From contig NZ_JAWQJT010000001.1 in assembly GCF_033441515.1 (NCBI RefSeq), forward strand, positions 3,224,001 through 3,288,000: a DNA stretch of 64,000 nt, in the 5' to 3' direction. A model generated the notes under the pieces. The model had not been told where the DNA came from. It ran no database searches and saw only the letters and a program-made list of their open reading frames with translations. Positions 49,675 to 58,805 of the stretch are shown piece after piece. Both the position numbers and the translations under genes were made by a program. Positions within the stretch are counted from its first letter, which is position 1. Every line of letters starts with the position of its first letter. Origin of the DNA: Amycolatopsis solani (GTDB lineage Bacteria > Actinomycetota > Actinomycetes > Mycobacteriales > Pseudonocardiaceae).

Positions 49675-50747
49675 GAGCGCCTCCTTCCGAGCTTGCCGGC
49701 TGCCGGGCGCAGCGGGACGTCGAGTGCGTCGTAGAGACCGGGTTCCGCTTCGGCCAGCCAGTCGATCGCGCCGACGAGCCGTCCGACGGCGGTGGCATTG
49801 CCGCCCGCGGACCGGTTTTCGCCCTCGTCGGAGGCTTCGACGCTGACCTCGATGCGCGGCCGGCCTTCGATGATCACGCGGTGGGCACCGTCGCCGCTGG
49901 GCGGCGTCGGCCAGTCCGGCGCGCACGCCGGGTGGATGCGCGTGACGTGCTCGATGACGATCCGCGGCTCACCGTCCACAATGCCCTGGACTTCGAACCG
50001 CACCGCGCCCTGCGTGCCCTTTTCGAACTCGCCCATCGTCCGCGTGGAGATCGTCTCCTCGAGCGGACGCCGCTGCAGCGTCTCGCGCAGCTCGGCCACC
50101 TCGACGCCGAGGCCGCGCGCGATCAGCCGGACCTGCCCGCCCCACACCATCGACGGCACGCCGGTCATCAGCATCGGCGGGTCGTAGTCCATCGGCTGGC
50201 CCATGCCGACCAGGTACCGGACGGAGTCGGGCTGTTCGTAGGTCGAGTAGTCGAAGATCTCCTGGCAGCGGATGACGTCGACATCGGTACCCAGCCCGCT
50301 GATCAGCAGCGGCAGCACGTCGTTGCCCCAGCCGGGATCGACGCCGGAAACGAACAGCGAACCGCCGCCCTCCTTGATCGCGGCGAGGACCGGGTCGCGC
50401 AGTTCGGGCGGCGCGTTGCGCTGGTCGTAGAGCGGGTAGAGGGCCGGCGTCACGACGACCGCGCCCGACCCGACGGCGCGGACGATGTCGGCGAGCGCGT
50501 CGTCGAACCGGACGTCCCCCGACGCTGCGTAGACGACCGCCCGCGGACTCGCGCCCAGCACGGCTTCGATGTCATCGGTCGCGGCGACGCCGAGATCCCC
50601 GACGCCGGCCAGCGCGCCCGCGTCCTTGCCGACCTTCGCCGGGTCGTGGACGAGCACCGCGGTCAGTTCCAGCGCCGGGTGCGCGTCGACGGCCCGGATG
50701 GCTGCCCGGCCGACGTTGCCGGTGCCCCACACCACTGTGGCGATCAT
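49671..50747 (-). CDS. dihydrodipicolinate reductase-like NAD(P)H-dependent dehydrogenase
   Basis: 358 residues. The Rossmann motif [20 protein letters not shown] opens the protein. [20 protein letters not shown] and [16 protein letters not shown] follow, and a long C-terminal domain has [19 protein letters not shown]. This matches the group annotated as dihydrodipicolinate reductase-like or 2,4-diaminopentanoate/amine dehydrogenase-related. It is much longer than true DapB (about 250) and is probably not in lysine synthesis. It is coupled to the AhpD-like gene by a GTGA overlap. Confidence 0.78.
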   Translation of the reverse strand: MIATVVWGTGNVGRAAIRAVDAHPALELTAVLVHDPAKVGKDAGALAGVGDLGVAATDDIEAVLGASPRAVVYAASGDVRFDDALADIVRAVGSGAVVVTPALYPLYDQRNAPPELRDPVLAAIKEGGGSLFVSGVDPGWGNDVLPLLISGLGTDVDVIRCQEIFDYSTYEQPDSVRYLVGMGQPMDYDPPMLMTGVPSMVWGGQVRLIARGLGVEVAELRETLQRRPLEETISTRTMGEFEKGTQGAVRFEVQGIVDGEPRIVIEHVTRIHPACAPDWPTPPSGDGAHRVIIEGRPRIEVSVEASDEGENRSAGGNATAVGRLVGAIDWLAEAEPGLYDALDVPLRPAAGKLGRRRS

Positions 50748-50860
50748 GGCCTGAGTTTTCGCCGTCCCGCGCCCGCCCCGAAAGGGAATCGTTCCGGCCA
50801 GCGGACCGCCGGGACGTTGGTAGCATGCAGTTCGTCCGGACGTCGTATCGGAGGCCCACG

Positions 50861-52552
50861 ATGACGATCGACCCGAAGCCCCGCAGCCGCACGGTGACCG
50901 ACGGGATCGAGGCCGCGCCCGCCCGCGGCATGCTCCGCGCCGTCGGGATGGGGGACGGCGACTGGCGCAAGCCGATCATCGGCGTCGCCAGTTCGTGGAA
51001 CGAGATCACGCCGTGCAACCTGTCGCTGGACCGGCTCGCGCAGGCGTCGAAGGAAGGCGTGCACGCGGCCGGCGGCTACCCGCTGCAGTTCGGCACGATC
51101 TCGGTGTCCGACGGCATCTCGATGGGCCACGACGGCATGCACTTCTCGCTGGTCTCGCGCGAGGTCATCGCCGACTCGGTCGAGACGGTCATGCAGGCCG
51201 AGCGGCTCGACGGCTCGATCCTGCTGGCCGGCTGCGACAAGTCGCTGCCGGGCATGCTGATGGCCGCGGCCCGCCTCGACCTCGCGTCGGTGTTCCTCTA
51301 CGCGGGCTCGATCGCCCCCGGCTGGGTGAAGCTGACCGACGGCACCGAGAAGGACGTCACGCTCATCGACGCCTTCGAGGCGGTCGGCGCCTGCCGCGCG
51401 GGCCGGCTCAAGACCGACGACCTGGACCGCATCGAGCGCGCGATCTGCCCCGGCGAAGGCGCCTGCGGCGGCATGTACACGGCGAACACGATGGCGTCGG
51501 CGGCCGAAGCGATGGGGATGAGCATGCCGGGCTCGGCCGCGCCGCCGTCCGCGGACCGCCGCCGCGACCACTACGCGCACCTTTCGGGTGAAGCCGTGGT
51601 CGGGCTGCTCGAAAAGGGCATCACCGCGCGGGACATCCTCACGCGCGAGGCGTTCGAAAACGCGATCACCGTCATCATGGCGCTCGGCGGCTCGACCAAC
51701 GCCGTGCTGCACCTGCTGGCCATCGCGCACGAGGCGAAGGTCGAGCTGACCCTCGACGACTTCAACCGCGTCGGCGACCGCGTCCCGCACCTGGGCGACC
51801 TGAAGCCGTTCGGCAAGTACGTCATGAACGACATCGACCGCCACGGCGGTATCCCGGTGCTGATGAAGGCGCTGCTGGACGAGGGCCTGATCCACGGCGG
51901 CGCGCTCACGGTCACCGGCCGCACGGTCGCGGAGAACCTCGCCGAGCTGGACCCCGACCCGATCGACGGCGAGGTCCTGCGCCGGCTCGACAACCCGCTG
52001 CACCCGACCGGCGGCATCACCATCCTGCGCGGCTCGCTCGCCCCCGAGGGCGCGGTCGTGAAGTCCGCGGGCTTCGACACCGCCAACTTCGAGGGCCCGG
52101 CACGCGTGTTCGAACGCGAGCAGGAGGCGATGGCGGCGTTGAACGAGGGCCGCATCGAGGCCGGCGACGTCGTGGTGATCCGCTACGAAGGCCCCAAGGG
52201 CGGCCCGGGCATGCGGGAGATGCTGGCGATCACCGCGGCGATCAAGGGCGCCGGCCTGGGCCGGGACGTCCTGCTGCTGACCGACGGCCGGTTCTCCGGC
52301 GGCACCACCGGGCTGTGCATCGGCCACGTCGCGCCGGAGGCGGTCGACGGCGGCCCGATCGCGTTCGTCCGCACCGGCGACCGCATCGCCGTCGACATCA
52401 AGGCGCGCAGCATCGACCTGCTGGTCGACGCGGCCGAGCTGGCCGCTCGCCGTCAGGGCTGGGAGCCGCTGCCGAACAAGTTCCCGGAAGGCGTGCTCGG
52501 CAAGTACGTCAAGCTGGTCAAGTCGTCGTCGGACGGCGCCGTCACGAGCTGA
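50861..52552 (+). CDS. ilvD: dihydroxy-acid dehydratase
   Basis: 563 residues, normal for Ilv[39 protein letters not shown] and [20 protein letters not shown] carry the Fe-S cluster cysteines. [20 protein letters not shown] and [13 protein letters not shown] are also invariant. It converts dihydroxy-isovalerate and dihydroxy-methylvalerate to the keto acids of valine and isoleucine. The ATG has GGAGG 6-7 nt upstream. The last 100 bp overlap the convergent ligase gene. Confidence 0.96.
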   Translation: MTIDPKPRSRTVTDGIEAAPARGMLRAVGMGDGDWRKPIIGVASSWNEITPCNLSLDRLAQASKEGVHAAGGYPLQFGTISVSDGISMGHDGMHFSLVSREVIADSVETVMQAERLDGSILLAGCDKSLPGMLMAAARLDLASVFLYAGSIAPGWVKLTDGTEKDVTLIDAFEAVGACRAGRLKTDDLDRIERAICPGEGACGGMYTANTMASAAEAMGMSMPGSAAPPSADRRRDHYAHLSGEAVVGLLEKGITARDILTREAFENAITVIMALGGSTNAVLHLLAIAHEAKVELTLDDFNRVGDRVPHLGDLKPFGKYVMNDIDRHGGIPVLMKALLDEGLIHGGALTVTGRTVAENLAELDPDPIDGEVLRRLDNPLHPTGGITILRGSLAPEGAVVKSAGFDTANFEGPARVFEREQEAMAALNEGRIEAGDVVVIRYEGPKGGPGMREMLAITAAIKGAGLGRDVLLLTDGRFSGGTTGLCIGHVAPEAVDGGPIAFVRTGDRIAVDIKARSIDLLVDAAELAARRQGWEPLPNKFPEGVLGKYVKLVKSSSDGAVTS

Positions 52553-53892
52553 GCGAGAGCGCGCTTGTCCACCTTGCCGACCTCGGTGAGCGGCAGCGCG
52601 GCGACGAAGTCCACACCGGCCGGGACGTAGTGCTCTCGGCCGAAGGCCGCCCTCGCGTGGGCGCGGACCTCGTCGGCGCTGATCGGCCCGGTGGCCACGA
52701 CGACGGCGTGCAGCAGCTGCCCGTCCGGGCCGGGGACGCCGAAGACGGCCGCGCCGGCGACCGCCGGGTGCGTCGCGATGGCGTGCTCGACGACGGTCGT
52801 GGGGACCTTCGTGCCGTGCTCGCCGGTCACGACGACGTCGTCCGCGCGGTCGAGCAGGTACAGGTAGCCCTCGTCGTCGAAGCGGCCGAGGTCGCCGGTG
52901 CGGAGCCAGCCGGCGCCGACCTTCGGCCCGCCGAGGTAGCCGTCCATCATGGCCAGCCCGCGCACTTCGACCTCGCCGTCGCCGGTGAGCCGGGCCTCCA
53001 TGCCGGGGACGATCCGGCCGACCGAGCCCAGCCGGTCCGGGCGGCCGGCCAGCTCCGCGGCGGAGATGCTCGCGATCATCGGGGCCTCGGTGAGGCCGTA
53101 CCCCTGGCCGACGACCGGCCCGAACACGTCGAGCGCCTGCGCGAGCCGGTGCGGTGGCAGCGGCGCGGCGCCGAGCGAGAGTGACCGGACGCTGCTCAGG
53201 TCGGTGTCCGGCCGCGCCGGGTGGTCGAGGAGCGCGGCCAGCCGGGGCGGGGTCAGCGAGAGCGTGTCGATCCGGTGCTCCTGGATCGCGGCGAGGACCG
53301 CGCCGGCGTCGAAGCCGTCGTGCACCACGACGGTGTCGCCCCGCAGCAGCACGCCGAGCACGGTGGCGTTGCCGGTCATGTGCGTCATCGGGGCGACGAG
53401 CAGCGTCCGGCCCGGGCCGTCCGGCGACGGCGCGAAGATGTGCGCCATGCCGTCGTAGATGCCGCTGTGGCGGATGAGCTTGGGGGTGCCGGTGGTGCCC
53501 CCGGTGGGAAAGAGGAGGTGGACGGTGCCCGGCGGCTCGAGGGGCACCGGTTCGCCGTCGAGGTCTTCGACGGTCCGGACGTCTTCGCCGGGCCAGCGCC
53601 GCGGGCGGTCGGTGACGACGGTGCTCACGCCCGGGTACCGCGGCCCGTCCGGCGCGGACGCCGGGACCAGCAGGACGGTCGCCCCGCGCAGCAGGGCGGC
53701 GAGCTGGACGAGGAGCGTCTCGGGGCGGTTGCGGAGGTCGATCGCGACGACCCCGCCCCCGCCGAGGCCCGCGTGCAGCCGGTGGAGCCGGTCGCGGGCC
53801 TGGTGGTAGGTCGTGACGCTGTTCTGGATGAACAGCGGACGGTCGCCACCGTCGTCGAGCGCGGCGAGGACCTTCGTCAGGAAGAAGCTCAC
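52453..53892 (-). CDS. class I adenylate-forming enzyme (acyl-CoA ligase-like)
   Basis: 479 residues. [19 protein letters not shown] is the P-loop, [11 protein letters not shown] the A5 motif, [20 protein letters not shown] the A8 hinge and [15 protein letters not shown] the catalytic C-terminal lysine region. It activates a carboxylic acid as an adenylate and transfers it to CoA or a carrier. It is shorter at the N-terminus than typical ligases. The C-terminal 30 residues (from about TAPSDDD) are read through sequence antisense to ilvD, and may be poorly conserved or non-functional. Confidence 0.85.
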   Translation of the reverse strand: MSFFLTKVLAALDDGGDRPLFIQNSVTTYHQARDRLHRLHAGLGGGGVVAIDLRNRPETLLVQLAALLRGATVLLVPASAPDGPRYPGVSTVVTDRPRRWPGEDVRTVEDLDGEPVPLEPPGTVHLLFPTGGTTGTPKLIRHSGIYDGMAHIFAPSPDGPGRTLLVAPMTHMTGNATVLGVLLRGDTVVVHDGFDAGAVLAAIQEHRIDTLSLTPPRLAALLDHPARPDTDLSSVRSLSLGAAPLPPHRLAQALDVFGPVVGQGYGLTEAPMIASISAAELAGRPDRLGSVGRIVPGMEARLTGDGEVEVRGLAMMDGYLGGPKVGAGWLRTGDLGRFDDEGYLYLLDRADDVVVTGEHGTKVPTTVVEHAIATHPAVAGAAVFGVPGPDGQLLHAVVVATGPISADEVRAHARAAFGREHYVPAGVDFVAALPLTEVGKVDKRALAQLVTAPSDDDLTSLTYLPSTPSGNLFGSGSQP

Positions 53893-53905
53893 CGGGCGAC
53901 GGTAC

Positions 53906-54319
53906 TCAGTCCTGGTAGGACAGCTTCTCGAGTTCGGTGTCGAAGTCGAACCAGTCGCTCTCGCTGCCGGCCGGCACGACGTCGTAGGTCCGGTCGAGGA
54001 AGGCGGCGAGCTCCTTCGCGGGCGCTTCGAGCACGGCGGCGCCGTCGGGGGAGTTCAGCTCCACGACGACGAGCGCGGGATCTCCGGCGGGCCCGATCCG
54101 GACGTCACCGTCACCGCAGCGGGCGAGCAGGCCGTCGGCCAGCAGGTCCCGCCCGAAGAGCCACCGGACCGCGCTCGGGCCGGCGTGCAGCACCACGGCG
54201 ACCGCGTAGGGATCCCGGGTGTCGTACTCGAGCTCGGCGGGCACGGGCCGCGGCCCGGCGCCGAAGGTGCGCAGGGCGAAGTCCACGCCGGCGCTGGTCA
54301 CGCTGTGCGGGTCGGCCAT
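53906..54319 (-). CDS. SsgA-family sporulation/cell-division regulator
   Basis: 137 residues. ELEYDTRDPYAVAVVLHAGP, VRWLFGRDLLADGLLARCGD, GDVRIGPA, then AKELAAFLDRTYDVVPAGSE, follow the SsgA-like protein pattern (SsgA to SsgG of Streptomyces), which localise divisome and peptidoglycan enzymes during septation. The family is confined to morphologically complex actinomycetes. The ATG at 54319 has AAAGGGGG upstream. Downstream, 13 nt away, is the ligase gene on the same strand, possibly by chance. Confidence 0.92.
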   Translation of the reverse strand: MADPHSVTSAGVDFALRTFGAGPRPVPAELEYDTRDPYAVAVVLHAGPSAVRWLFGRDLLADGLLARCGDGDVRIGPAGDPALVVVELNSPDGAAVLEAPAKELAAFLDRTYDVVPAGSESDWFDFDTELEKLSYQD

Positions 54320-54530
54320 GGTGGCCCCCTTTGCTACTCGTCGGTTAACTTCGTCTTGTTCCAGAGATAACGCATAGTGAGTTCAACGCCCAGCGTTCCG
54401 AAAATCTTTCACACTTCGGGGTGATCAAGAAGTGTCGGAGGTCACCGTGGGCATGGCCGAACGGGCAAGTCCTCACACACGGTAAGAGGCCAGGCGAGCT
54501 TGCGGCGTGGTCTGCCGGTGGCCGCCGGGT

Positions 54531-54583
54531 GTCGCGAATGAGTCATTGGGGACCTCGGAGGTCGCGAATGAGTCATTCGCGAC
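54531..54583. repeat. GTCGCGAATGAGTCATT element, imperfect
   Basis: GTCGCGAATGAGTCATTGGGGAC followed by GTCGCGAATGAGTCATTCGCGAC: two tandem units, the second a perfect 23-bp palindrome (54561-54583). A partly decayed copy of the family. Confidence 0.8.
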
Positions 54584-54655
54584 CCGCGTGCTGGAGCTTG
54601 AGCGGGCTCTGAGTCCCGAGCTTTTCGGAGCCACCCGGGGCGCCGGATGGGGCGC

Positions 54656-54686
54656 CGGGGTCGCGAATGAGTTATTCGCGACCCCG
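54656..54686. repeat. 31-bp palindrome with GAATGA-G-TTATTC core
   Basis: CGGGGTCGCGAATGA and its complement pair with one mismatch (TTATTC in place of TCATTC). A single-unit version of the family. Confidence 0.8.
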
Positions 54687-54905
54687 CATCACAGCCGCTA
54701 CCCCGGGCCGGGAACGCCCCCCAGCCCACGAAACGGGCACCCGTATCCCTGGCTTTCGAAGCCGCGGCGTCGCCGGATGGGTCGGCGGGCCGGAGTTGGG
54801 CCTTCCGGGTGGGAAGGGCCACTGCGCACCAGTCCGCCCCGGCGTCCGGCCGCGAATCCCCCTCGAGGCCGGAGGGCGTGGTGGGTGACGTGGAGGGTGC
54901 CGGGC

Positions 54906-55502
54906 ATGGGTGAGCGTGGACGGCTACGGCTGCATCCGGACGAGACGCCGGTGCCTCCGCCGAGCGCCGAGGAACTGCTGCGGCGGGTGGCGGCGGGTGA
55001 CGAGACCGCGTTCTCGTCGCTCTACGACCTCGTCGCCGGCCCGGTGCTCGGGCTGGTGACGCGCGTGCTGCGCAACCACGCGCAAGCCGAGGAAGTGGCT
55101 CAGGAGGTGTTGGTGGAGGTGTGGCGCAAGGCCACGAGGTACGTCCCGGAGCGCGGGAGCGCGCTTTCGTGGGTGCTGACGATCGCGCACCGCCGGGCCG
55201 TCGACCGCGTGCGCTCGCACCAGGCCGTGCTCGACCGGGAGGACCGGGCCGGGCGGATGGACGTGCGGCGGCCGTTCGACGAGGTCACCGAGTCCACTTT
55301 GGCCGGTCTGGACCAGCAGCGGGTGCGGCAGTGCCTGTCCGCGCTCACCGACCTGCAGCGCGAGTCGATCGTGCTGGCCTACTACAACGGCTACACCTAC
55401 CCCGAGGTCGCCGAGGTGCTGAAGGTGGCGCCGGGAACCGTGAAGACCCGGATCCGCGATGGCCTGATTCGGCTGCGTGACTGCTTGGGGGTGGACCGAT
55501 GA
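54906..55502 (+). CDS. sigK: SigK-type ECF sigma factor
   Basis: 198 residues from the ATG at 54906 (GGAGGG upstream). Region 2: AVAGDETAFS-like (VAAGDETAFSSLYDLVAGPV), RNHAQAEEVAQEVLVEVWRK; region 4: LTDLQRESIVLAYYNGYTYP, EVAEVLKVAPGTVKTRIRDG. This matches SigK of mycobacteria. An anti-sigma gene follows by ATGA overlap, and a fasciclin lipoprotein gene follows that, the same set as sigK-rskA and the SigK-controlled mpt83/mpt70 genes. It should respond to a redox or envelope signal through RskA. Confidence 0.9.
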   Translation: MGERGRLRLHPDETPVPPPSAEELLRRVAAGDETAFSSLYDLVAGPVLGLVTRVLRNHAQAEEVAQEVLVEVWRKATRYVPERGSALSWVLTIAHRRAVDRVRSHQAVLDREDRAGRMDVRRPFDEVTESTLAGLDQQRVRQCLSALTDLQRESIVLAYYNGYTYPEVAEVLKVAPGTVKTRIRDGLIRLRDCLGVDR

Positions 55503-56197
55503 CCGCCGAGCTGCACACGCTGACCGGGGCCTACGCGCTCGACGCCGTGTCCGATGTGGAGCGGGCCGAGTTCGAACGGCACCTCGGGGAGTGCCCTGCC
55601 TGCCGTCAGGAGGTCGCGGAACTGCGCGCGACCGGCGCCCGGCTCGGCGTGGCCGCCGAAGTGACGCCGCCGCCGGAGCTGAAGCTGGTCGTGCTCGCCG
55701 ACGTGGCCCGCACCCGGCAGGTGCCGCCGCGGGTGCCCGTGGTGCGCAAGCTCAGCCGCGCTAAGACGTGGCAGGTGCGCGTCGCGCTGTTCGGGGCCGC
55801 CGCGGCGGCCGTGGCGGCGGTGGTGCTGGCCGGCGTGCAGACCACGACCGTCCCGCAGCAGAAGGCCGATCCGGTGCTCGCCGCCCCGGACGCCACGGCG
55901 ATCCAGGGGACCGGACAAGGCAGTGCGACGCTCGTGGTTTCCCGCAGCCGCAACCAGGCCGTCCTGCTCGCGTCCGGGCTGCCCGCCCTCGACGCGGCGC
56001 ACGTCTACCAGGTGTGGCTGATCGGCAAGGGCGGCGCGCATTCGGCCGGGCTGATGCAGCCGGAGTCGCCGGACCGCATGCGGCCCATGGAGACCACCCT
56101 GCCGGCGGGGGTCGACCGGATCGGGATCACCGTCGAGCCCGCGGGCGGTTCACCCGGCCCGACGACGCCGTCGGTCACCCGGATCGACCTGACCTGA
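55499..56197 (+). CDS. rskA: anti-sigma-K factor RskA-like membrane protein
   Basis: 232 residues. The N-terminal zinc-binding anti-sigma domain has FERHLGECPACRQEVAELRA (HxxxCxxC). One membrane helix (VALFGAAAAAVAAVVLAG) follows, and a C-terminal RskA domain outside the membrane (DAAHVYQVWLIGKGGAHSAG, LPAGVDRIGITVEPAGGSPG). It holds SigK inactive until cleaved by membrane proteases. It overlaps sigK by ATGA. Confidence 0.92.
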   Translation: MTAELHTLTGAYALDAVSDVERAEFERHLGECPACRQEVAELRATGARLGVAAEVTPPPELKLVVLADVARTRQVPPRVPVVRKLSRAKTWQVRVALFGAAAAAVAAVVLAGVQTTTVPQQKADPVLAAPDATAIQGTGQGSATLVVSRSRNQAVLLASGLPALDAAHVYQVWLIGKGGAHSAGLMQPESPDRMRPMETTLPAGVDRIGITVEPAGGSPGPTTPSVTRIDLT

Positions 56198-56337
56198 GCA
56201 AACGTTTCCCTCTTCGGCAGATAGCGCTTTCCCACCGTCAGTGACCCGGATCACCCGATCGGGTGGCAAACCGATTCACGAGCAGTTCCGAATACCCGTC
56301 AAGAAGAAGTTCTCAGCCGCTTATGGGAGTGATTTTC

Positions 56338-57006
56338 GTGACCAAGCTTCGTGTCGCCGGAATCGGCGTCGCCGCTGTCGCCGCTCTTTCGCTGGCCGCG
56401 TGCAGCAGCAGCGACACCGCTTCGTCGGGCAGCTCCAGCGCCCCCGCCCCGTCGTCGTCGATGGCCGCCCCGTCCTCCAGCGCCGCCGCGGCCGGCGACG
56501 GCATGACCACCAACGCCGACGTCTTCGGCCCGGCCTGTTCCCAGCTGCCGCAGGGGTCCGCGCCCGGTTCGCTGGACTCGATGGGCCCGCAGCCGGTCGC
56601 CTCGGCCGCGTCGACGAACCCGCTGCTGACCAAGCTGGTGGCGGCGGTCAAGGCCACCAACCTGGTGGACACGCTCAACAGCGCGCCCTCGATCACGGTG
56701 TTCGCCCCGGCCGACCCGGCCTTCGCCGCCCTCGGTGACGCGAAGTTCAACGAGCTGGCGGGCAAGCCGGCCGAGCTGTCGCCGATCCTGCAGTACCACG
56801 TCGTCGGCAAGCGCTACGACGCCAAGGGCCTCGCGGCCGCGGGCTCGCTCGACACCCTCAACGCGGCCGGTGGGCAGCTGAAGATCGAGGGTTCCGGTGA
56901 GAACATGACGGTCAACGGCGCGAAGATCCTGTGCGGGAACATCCCGACGAAGAACGCCACGGTCTTCGTGATCGACAAGGTCCTCACGCCGGGCACCAAC
57001 AAGTAA
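56338..57006 (+). CDS. fasciclin-domain lipoprotein (MPT83/MPT70-like)
   Basis: 222 residues from the GTG at 56338 (GGGAGTGA upstream; ATG at 56323 is an alternative). A lipobox (SLAACSS) makes it a lipoprotein. A Ser/Ala-rich linker follows, then one fasciclin domain: LLTKLVAAVKATNLVDTLNS, ITVFAPADPAFAAL, LQYHVVGKRYDAKGLAAAGS, VFVIDKVLTPGT. MPT83 and MPT70 of M. tuberculosis are the closest known architecture and are SigK targets, so cotranscription or activation by the adjacent SigK is likely. CCGAAT at 56289-56294 could be a SigK-type -10 element; no matching CCATCC -35 was seen. Confidence 0.88.
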   Translation: MTKLRVAGIGVAAVAALSLAACSSSDTASSGSSSAPAPSSSMAAPSSSAAAAGDGMTTNADVFGPACSQLPQGSAPGSLDSMGPQPVASAASTNPLLTKLVAAVKATNLVDTLNSAPSITVFAPADPAFAALGDAKFNELAGKPAELSPILQYHVVGKRYDAKGLAAAGSLDTLNAAGGQLKIEGSGENMTVNGAKILCGNIPTKNATVFVIDKVLTPGTNK

Positions 57007-57007
57007 G

Positions 57008-58015
57008 TCAGGAATTCCGGCCCAGTGCCGGGCCGAGGCGTTCCGCGATATCGGTGAGGATCTGCACATAATCTTCGTGGTCGAAGGTGAACGGCAGGGC
57101 GAAAGCCACCTCGTCGATTTCGCGGAACGCCTTGTGCGCGTTCAGCCGGTCGGCGATTTCCGCCGACGTGCCCACGAAATCGGGGGAGAAGAGCATCCGG
57201 GCCGGGCCCTGCGGTTCGGCCGTGCGCGGCAGCCGTTTCCGGGCGTAGGCCTCGTACTTGGCGCGCTGCTCCGGCGTCGCGCGGTCGGTCGGGATCACGA
57301 CCAGGCCCTGCGAGACGCGGGCGGCCTCGCCGTCAGGGTGGTGGGCCCGGAACGCCTGGATGTGCGACAGCTGGATGTCCGCGAAGTCCGTGCTCTCGCC
57401 TTCGGCCTTGACCACGCTGCTGGTCAGGAAGTTCATCGCGTGCTTGCCCGCCCACTCGGCCGAGCGCAGGCTCGCCCCGCCGTACCAGAGGCGCTCGCCG
57501 AGCCCGGGCGCCTGCGGCTGGACGCGGTCGGAGAACACCTCGAAGCCCTGCGTCCCGCTGAACCCGGTGGCCGGCTTGCCGCGCACGAACCCGAGCAGCC
57601 GTTCCACGCGGTCGTAGGAGAAGTCCTCGGCGTCGGCGGTGTCCGGGTAGAGGGCTTCCTTGACGTCGTCCCAGCGCATCGGCGGCCCGACACTGATCCC
57701 CGGGTTGAGCCGCCCGCCGGAGAGCAGGTCGACGGTGGCGAGGTCCTCGGCGAGCCGCAGCGGGTTCTCCCAGCCGAGCGGGATGACGGCGGTGCCGAGG
57801 TGGATCCGGCTCGTCCGCTGCGACGCGGCGGCGAGCACGGCGACCGGCGACGAGATGCCGTACTGCAGGTGCCGGTGGCGCACCCAGGCGCTGTCGAACC
57901 CGAGCCGCTCACCCAGTTCGATGATCTCGAGGGTCGACTCGTGCCCCCGCCGCGGGTCGGCGGCGTCGAAGAGGCCGATGGTCAGGAAGCCGAGCTTCCG
58001 CAGTGGTCGTGACAC
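57008..58015 (-). CDS. LLM-class flavin-dependent oxidoreductase
   Basis: 335 residues. KLGFLTIGLFDAADPRRGHE, LGFDSAWVRHRHLQYGISSP, RIHLGTAVIPLGWENPLRLA and LSGGRLNPGISVGPP follow the luciferase-like monooxygenase fold; GERLWYGGASLRSAEWAGKH and FVGTSAEIADRL complete it. Such proteins use FMN or F420. Substrate unknown. It ends 1 nt from the fasciclin gene, tail to tail. 45 nt separate it from the upstream TetR gene on the same strand. Confidence 0.9.
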   Translation of the reverse strand: MSRPLRKLGFLTIGLFDAADPRRGHESTLEIIELGERLGFDSAWVRHRHLQYGISSPVAVLAAASQRTSRIHLGTAVIPLGWENPLRLAEDLATVDLLSGGRLNPGISVGPPMRWDDVKEALYPDTADAEDFSYDRVERLLGFVRGKPATGFSGTQGFEVFSDRVQPQAPGLGERLWYGGASLRSAEWAGKHAMNFLTSSVVKAEGESTDFADIQLSHIQAFRAHHPDGEAARVSQGLVVIPTDRATPEQRAKYEAYARKRLPRTAEPQGPARMLFSPDFVGTSAEIADRLNAHKAFREIDEVAFALPFTFDHEDYVQILTDIAERLGPALGRNS

Positions 58016-58060
58016 CCCGCCGATTCTGCTCCGGTGCTCGGGGGTGTCCCACCTGGTGGA

Positions 58061-58714
58061 CTACCGCAGCCGGTCCAGGCCGTCGAGGACGAGGTCCAGG
58101 CCGAACTCGAACTCCGCCTGGTCGTCGCACCAGCCCAGCGTCGAATCCGGGTCGTCGTGGGCGATCTCGCTCAGCATGGCCACCAGGTTGGGCAGCTGCG
58201 CGACCACCTCCGGCGGGACTTCGGCCGACGAGCCCGGGCCGGGGTCGAACGGCTCCTGGCTGAACCCCAGCGCCCGGCTGCCGAGCGCGTGCAGCGCGTG
58301 GTGGATCCGGTCGTGCGAGAAGCCGCCTTCGCGCATCAAGCCGACCAGGTTGTCGTAGTACTTCAGCACCGCCACGCTCGTCGACGACCGCGTCCCGAAC
58401 AGCGCCGGGGCCCAGCGGTGGCGGAGGAACACCTCGCGGGCGGCGAGGATGCGCCGCCGGGCCGTCCGCTTCCAGTCCGGGCCGGGCTCGAGTGCGGCGA
58501 CCGCCTCGTTGATCTCCTGGGCCACGACGTCGACGATCCCGTCGAGCACGTCTTCCTTCTTGGCCACGTGGTAGTAGAGCGACATCGCCTCGGCGCCGAG
58601 TTCGTCCGCGAGCCGGCGCATCGTCACCGCGGGCAGGCCGTGCTCGTCGGCGAGCGCGACGGCCGCGCGCAGGACGCGCTCCCGGCTCAGCGGGGTCCGG
58701 GCGTCAGTGGTCAC
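58061..58714 (-). CDS. TetR-family transcriptional regulator (TetR_C_1 class)
   Basis: 217 residues. LSRERVLRAAVALADEHGLP, AVTMRRLADELGAEAMSLYY and HVAKKEDVLDGIVD form the standard TetR DNA-binding domain. The C-terminal part (FLRHRWAPALFGTRSSTSVA, LRYYDNLVG-like LKYYDNLVGLMREGGFS) is that of TetR_C_1. The gene is divergent from a quinone-reductase-like gene. CTTAC-N3-GTAAG operators lie between them, so it likely represses both. Possibly cotranscribed with the LLM gene downstream. Confidence 0.92.
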   Translation of the reverse strand: MTTDARTPLSRERVLRAAVALADEHGLPAVTMRRLADELGAEAMSLYYHVAKKEDVLDGIVDVVAQEINEAVAALEPGPDWKRTARRRILAAREVFLRHRWAPALFGTRSSTSVAVLKYYDNLVGLMREGGFSHDRIHHALHALGSRALGFSQEPFDPGPGSSAEVPPEVVAQLPNLVAMLSEIAHDDPDSTLGWCDDQAEFEFGLDLVLDGLDRLR

Positions 58715-58723
58715 GCCGAAGAT

Positions 58724-58796
58724 CGTACAACGTAAGTCCGTCTTGACCCGATGGCGCGCCCGGAGCTACCTTACGACGTAAGACTTACAACGTAAG
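58724..58796. promoter_or_regulatory. three CTTAC-N3-GTAAG operators for the adjacent TetR regulator
   Basis: CTTACGACGTAAG (58770-58782) and CTTACAACGTAAG (58784-58796) are perfect 5-bp inverted repeats 14 bp apart. CGTACAACGTAAG (58724-58736) is a third with one mismatch, next to the TetR start. They lie in the 91-bp gap between divergent genes. Confidence 0.8.
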
Positions 58797-58805
58797 GGAG
58801 ATGTC

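Larger units (their letters stand above)
54320..54905. other. 586-bp intergenic region with two palindromic elements
   Basis: Holds the promoter side of the SsgA-like gene, then two GAATGA-G-TCATTC elements (listed separately), then the leader of the sigK operon. A 12-codon ORF near 54444 (GTG start, GGAGG upstream) is seen but not called. Codon-like bias in longer frames here is that of shadow sequence. Confidence 0.5.

Noticed and set aside
54507..54905. N-terminal extension of the SigK protein
   Set aside because: The extension would cross two palindromic elements and is of shadow composition. The ATG at 54906 has a ribosome site, and SigK homologues start there.
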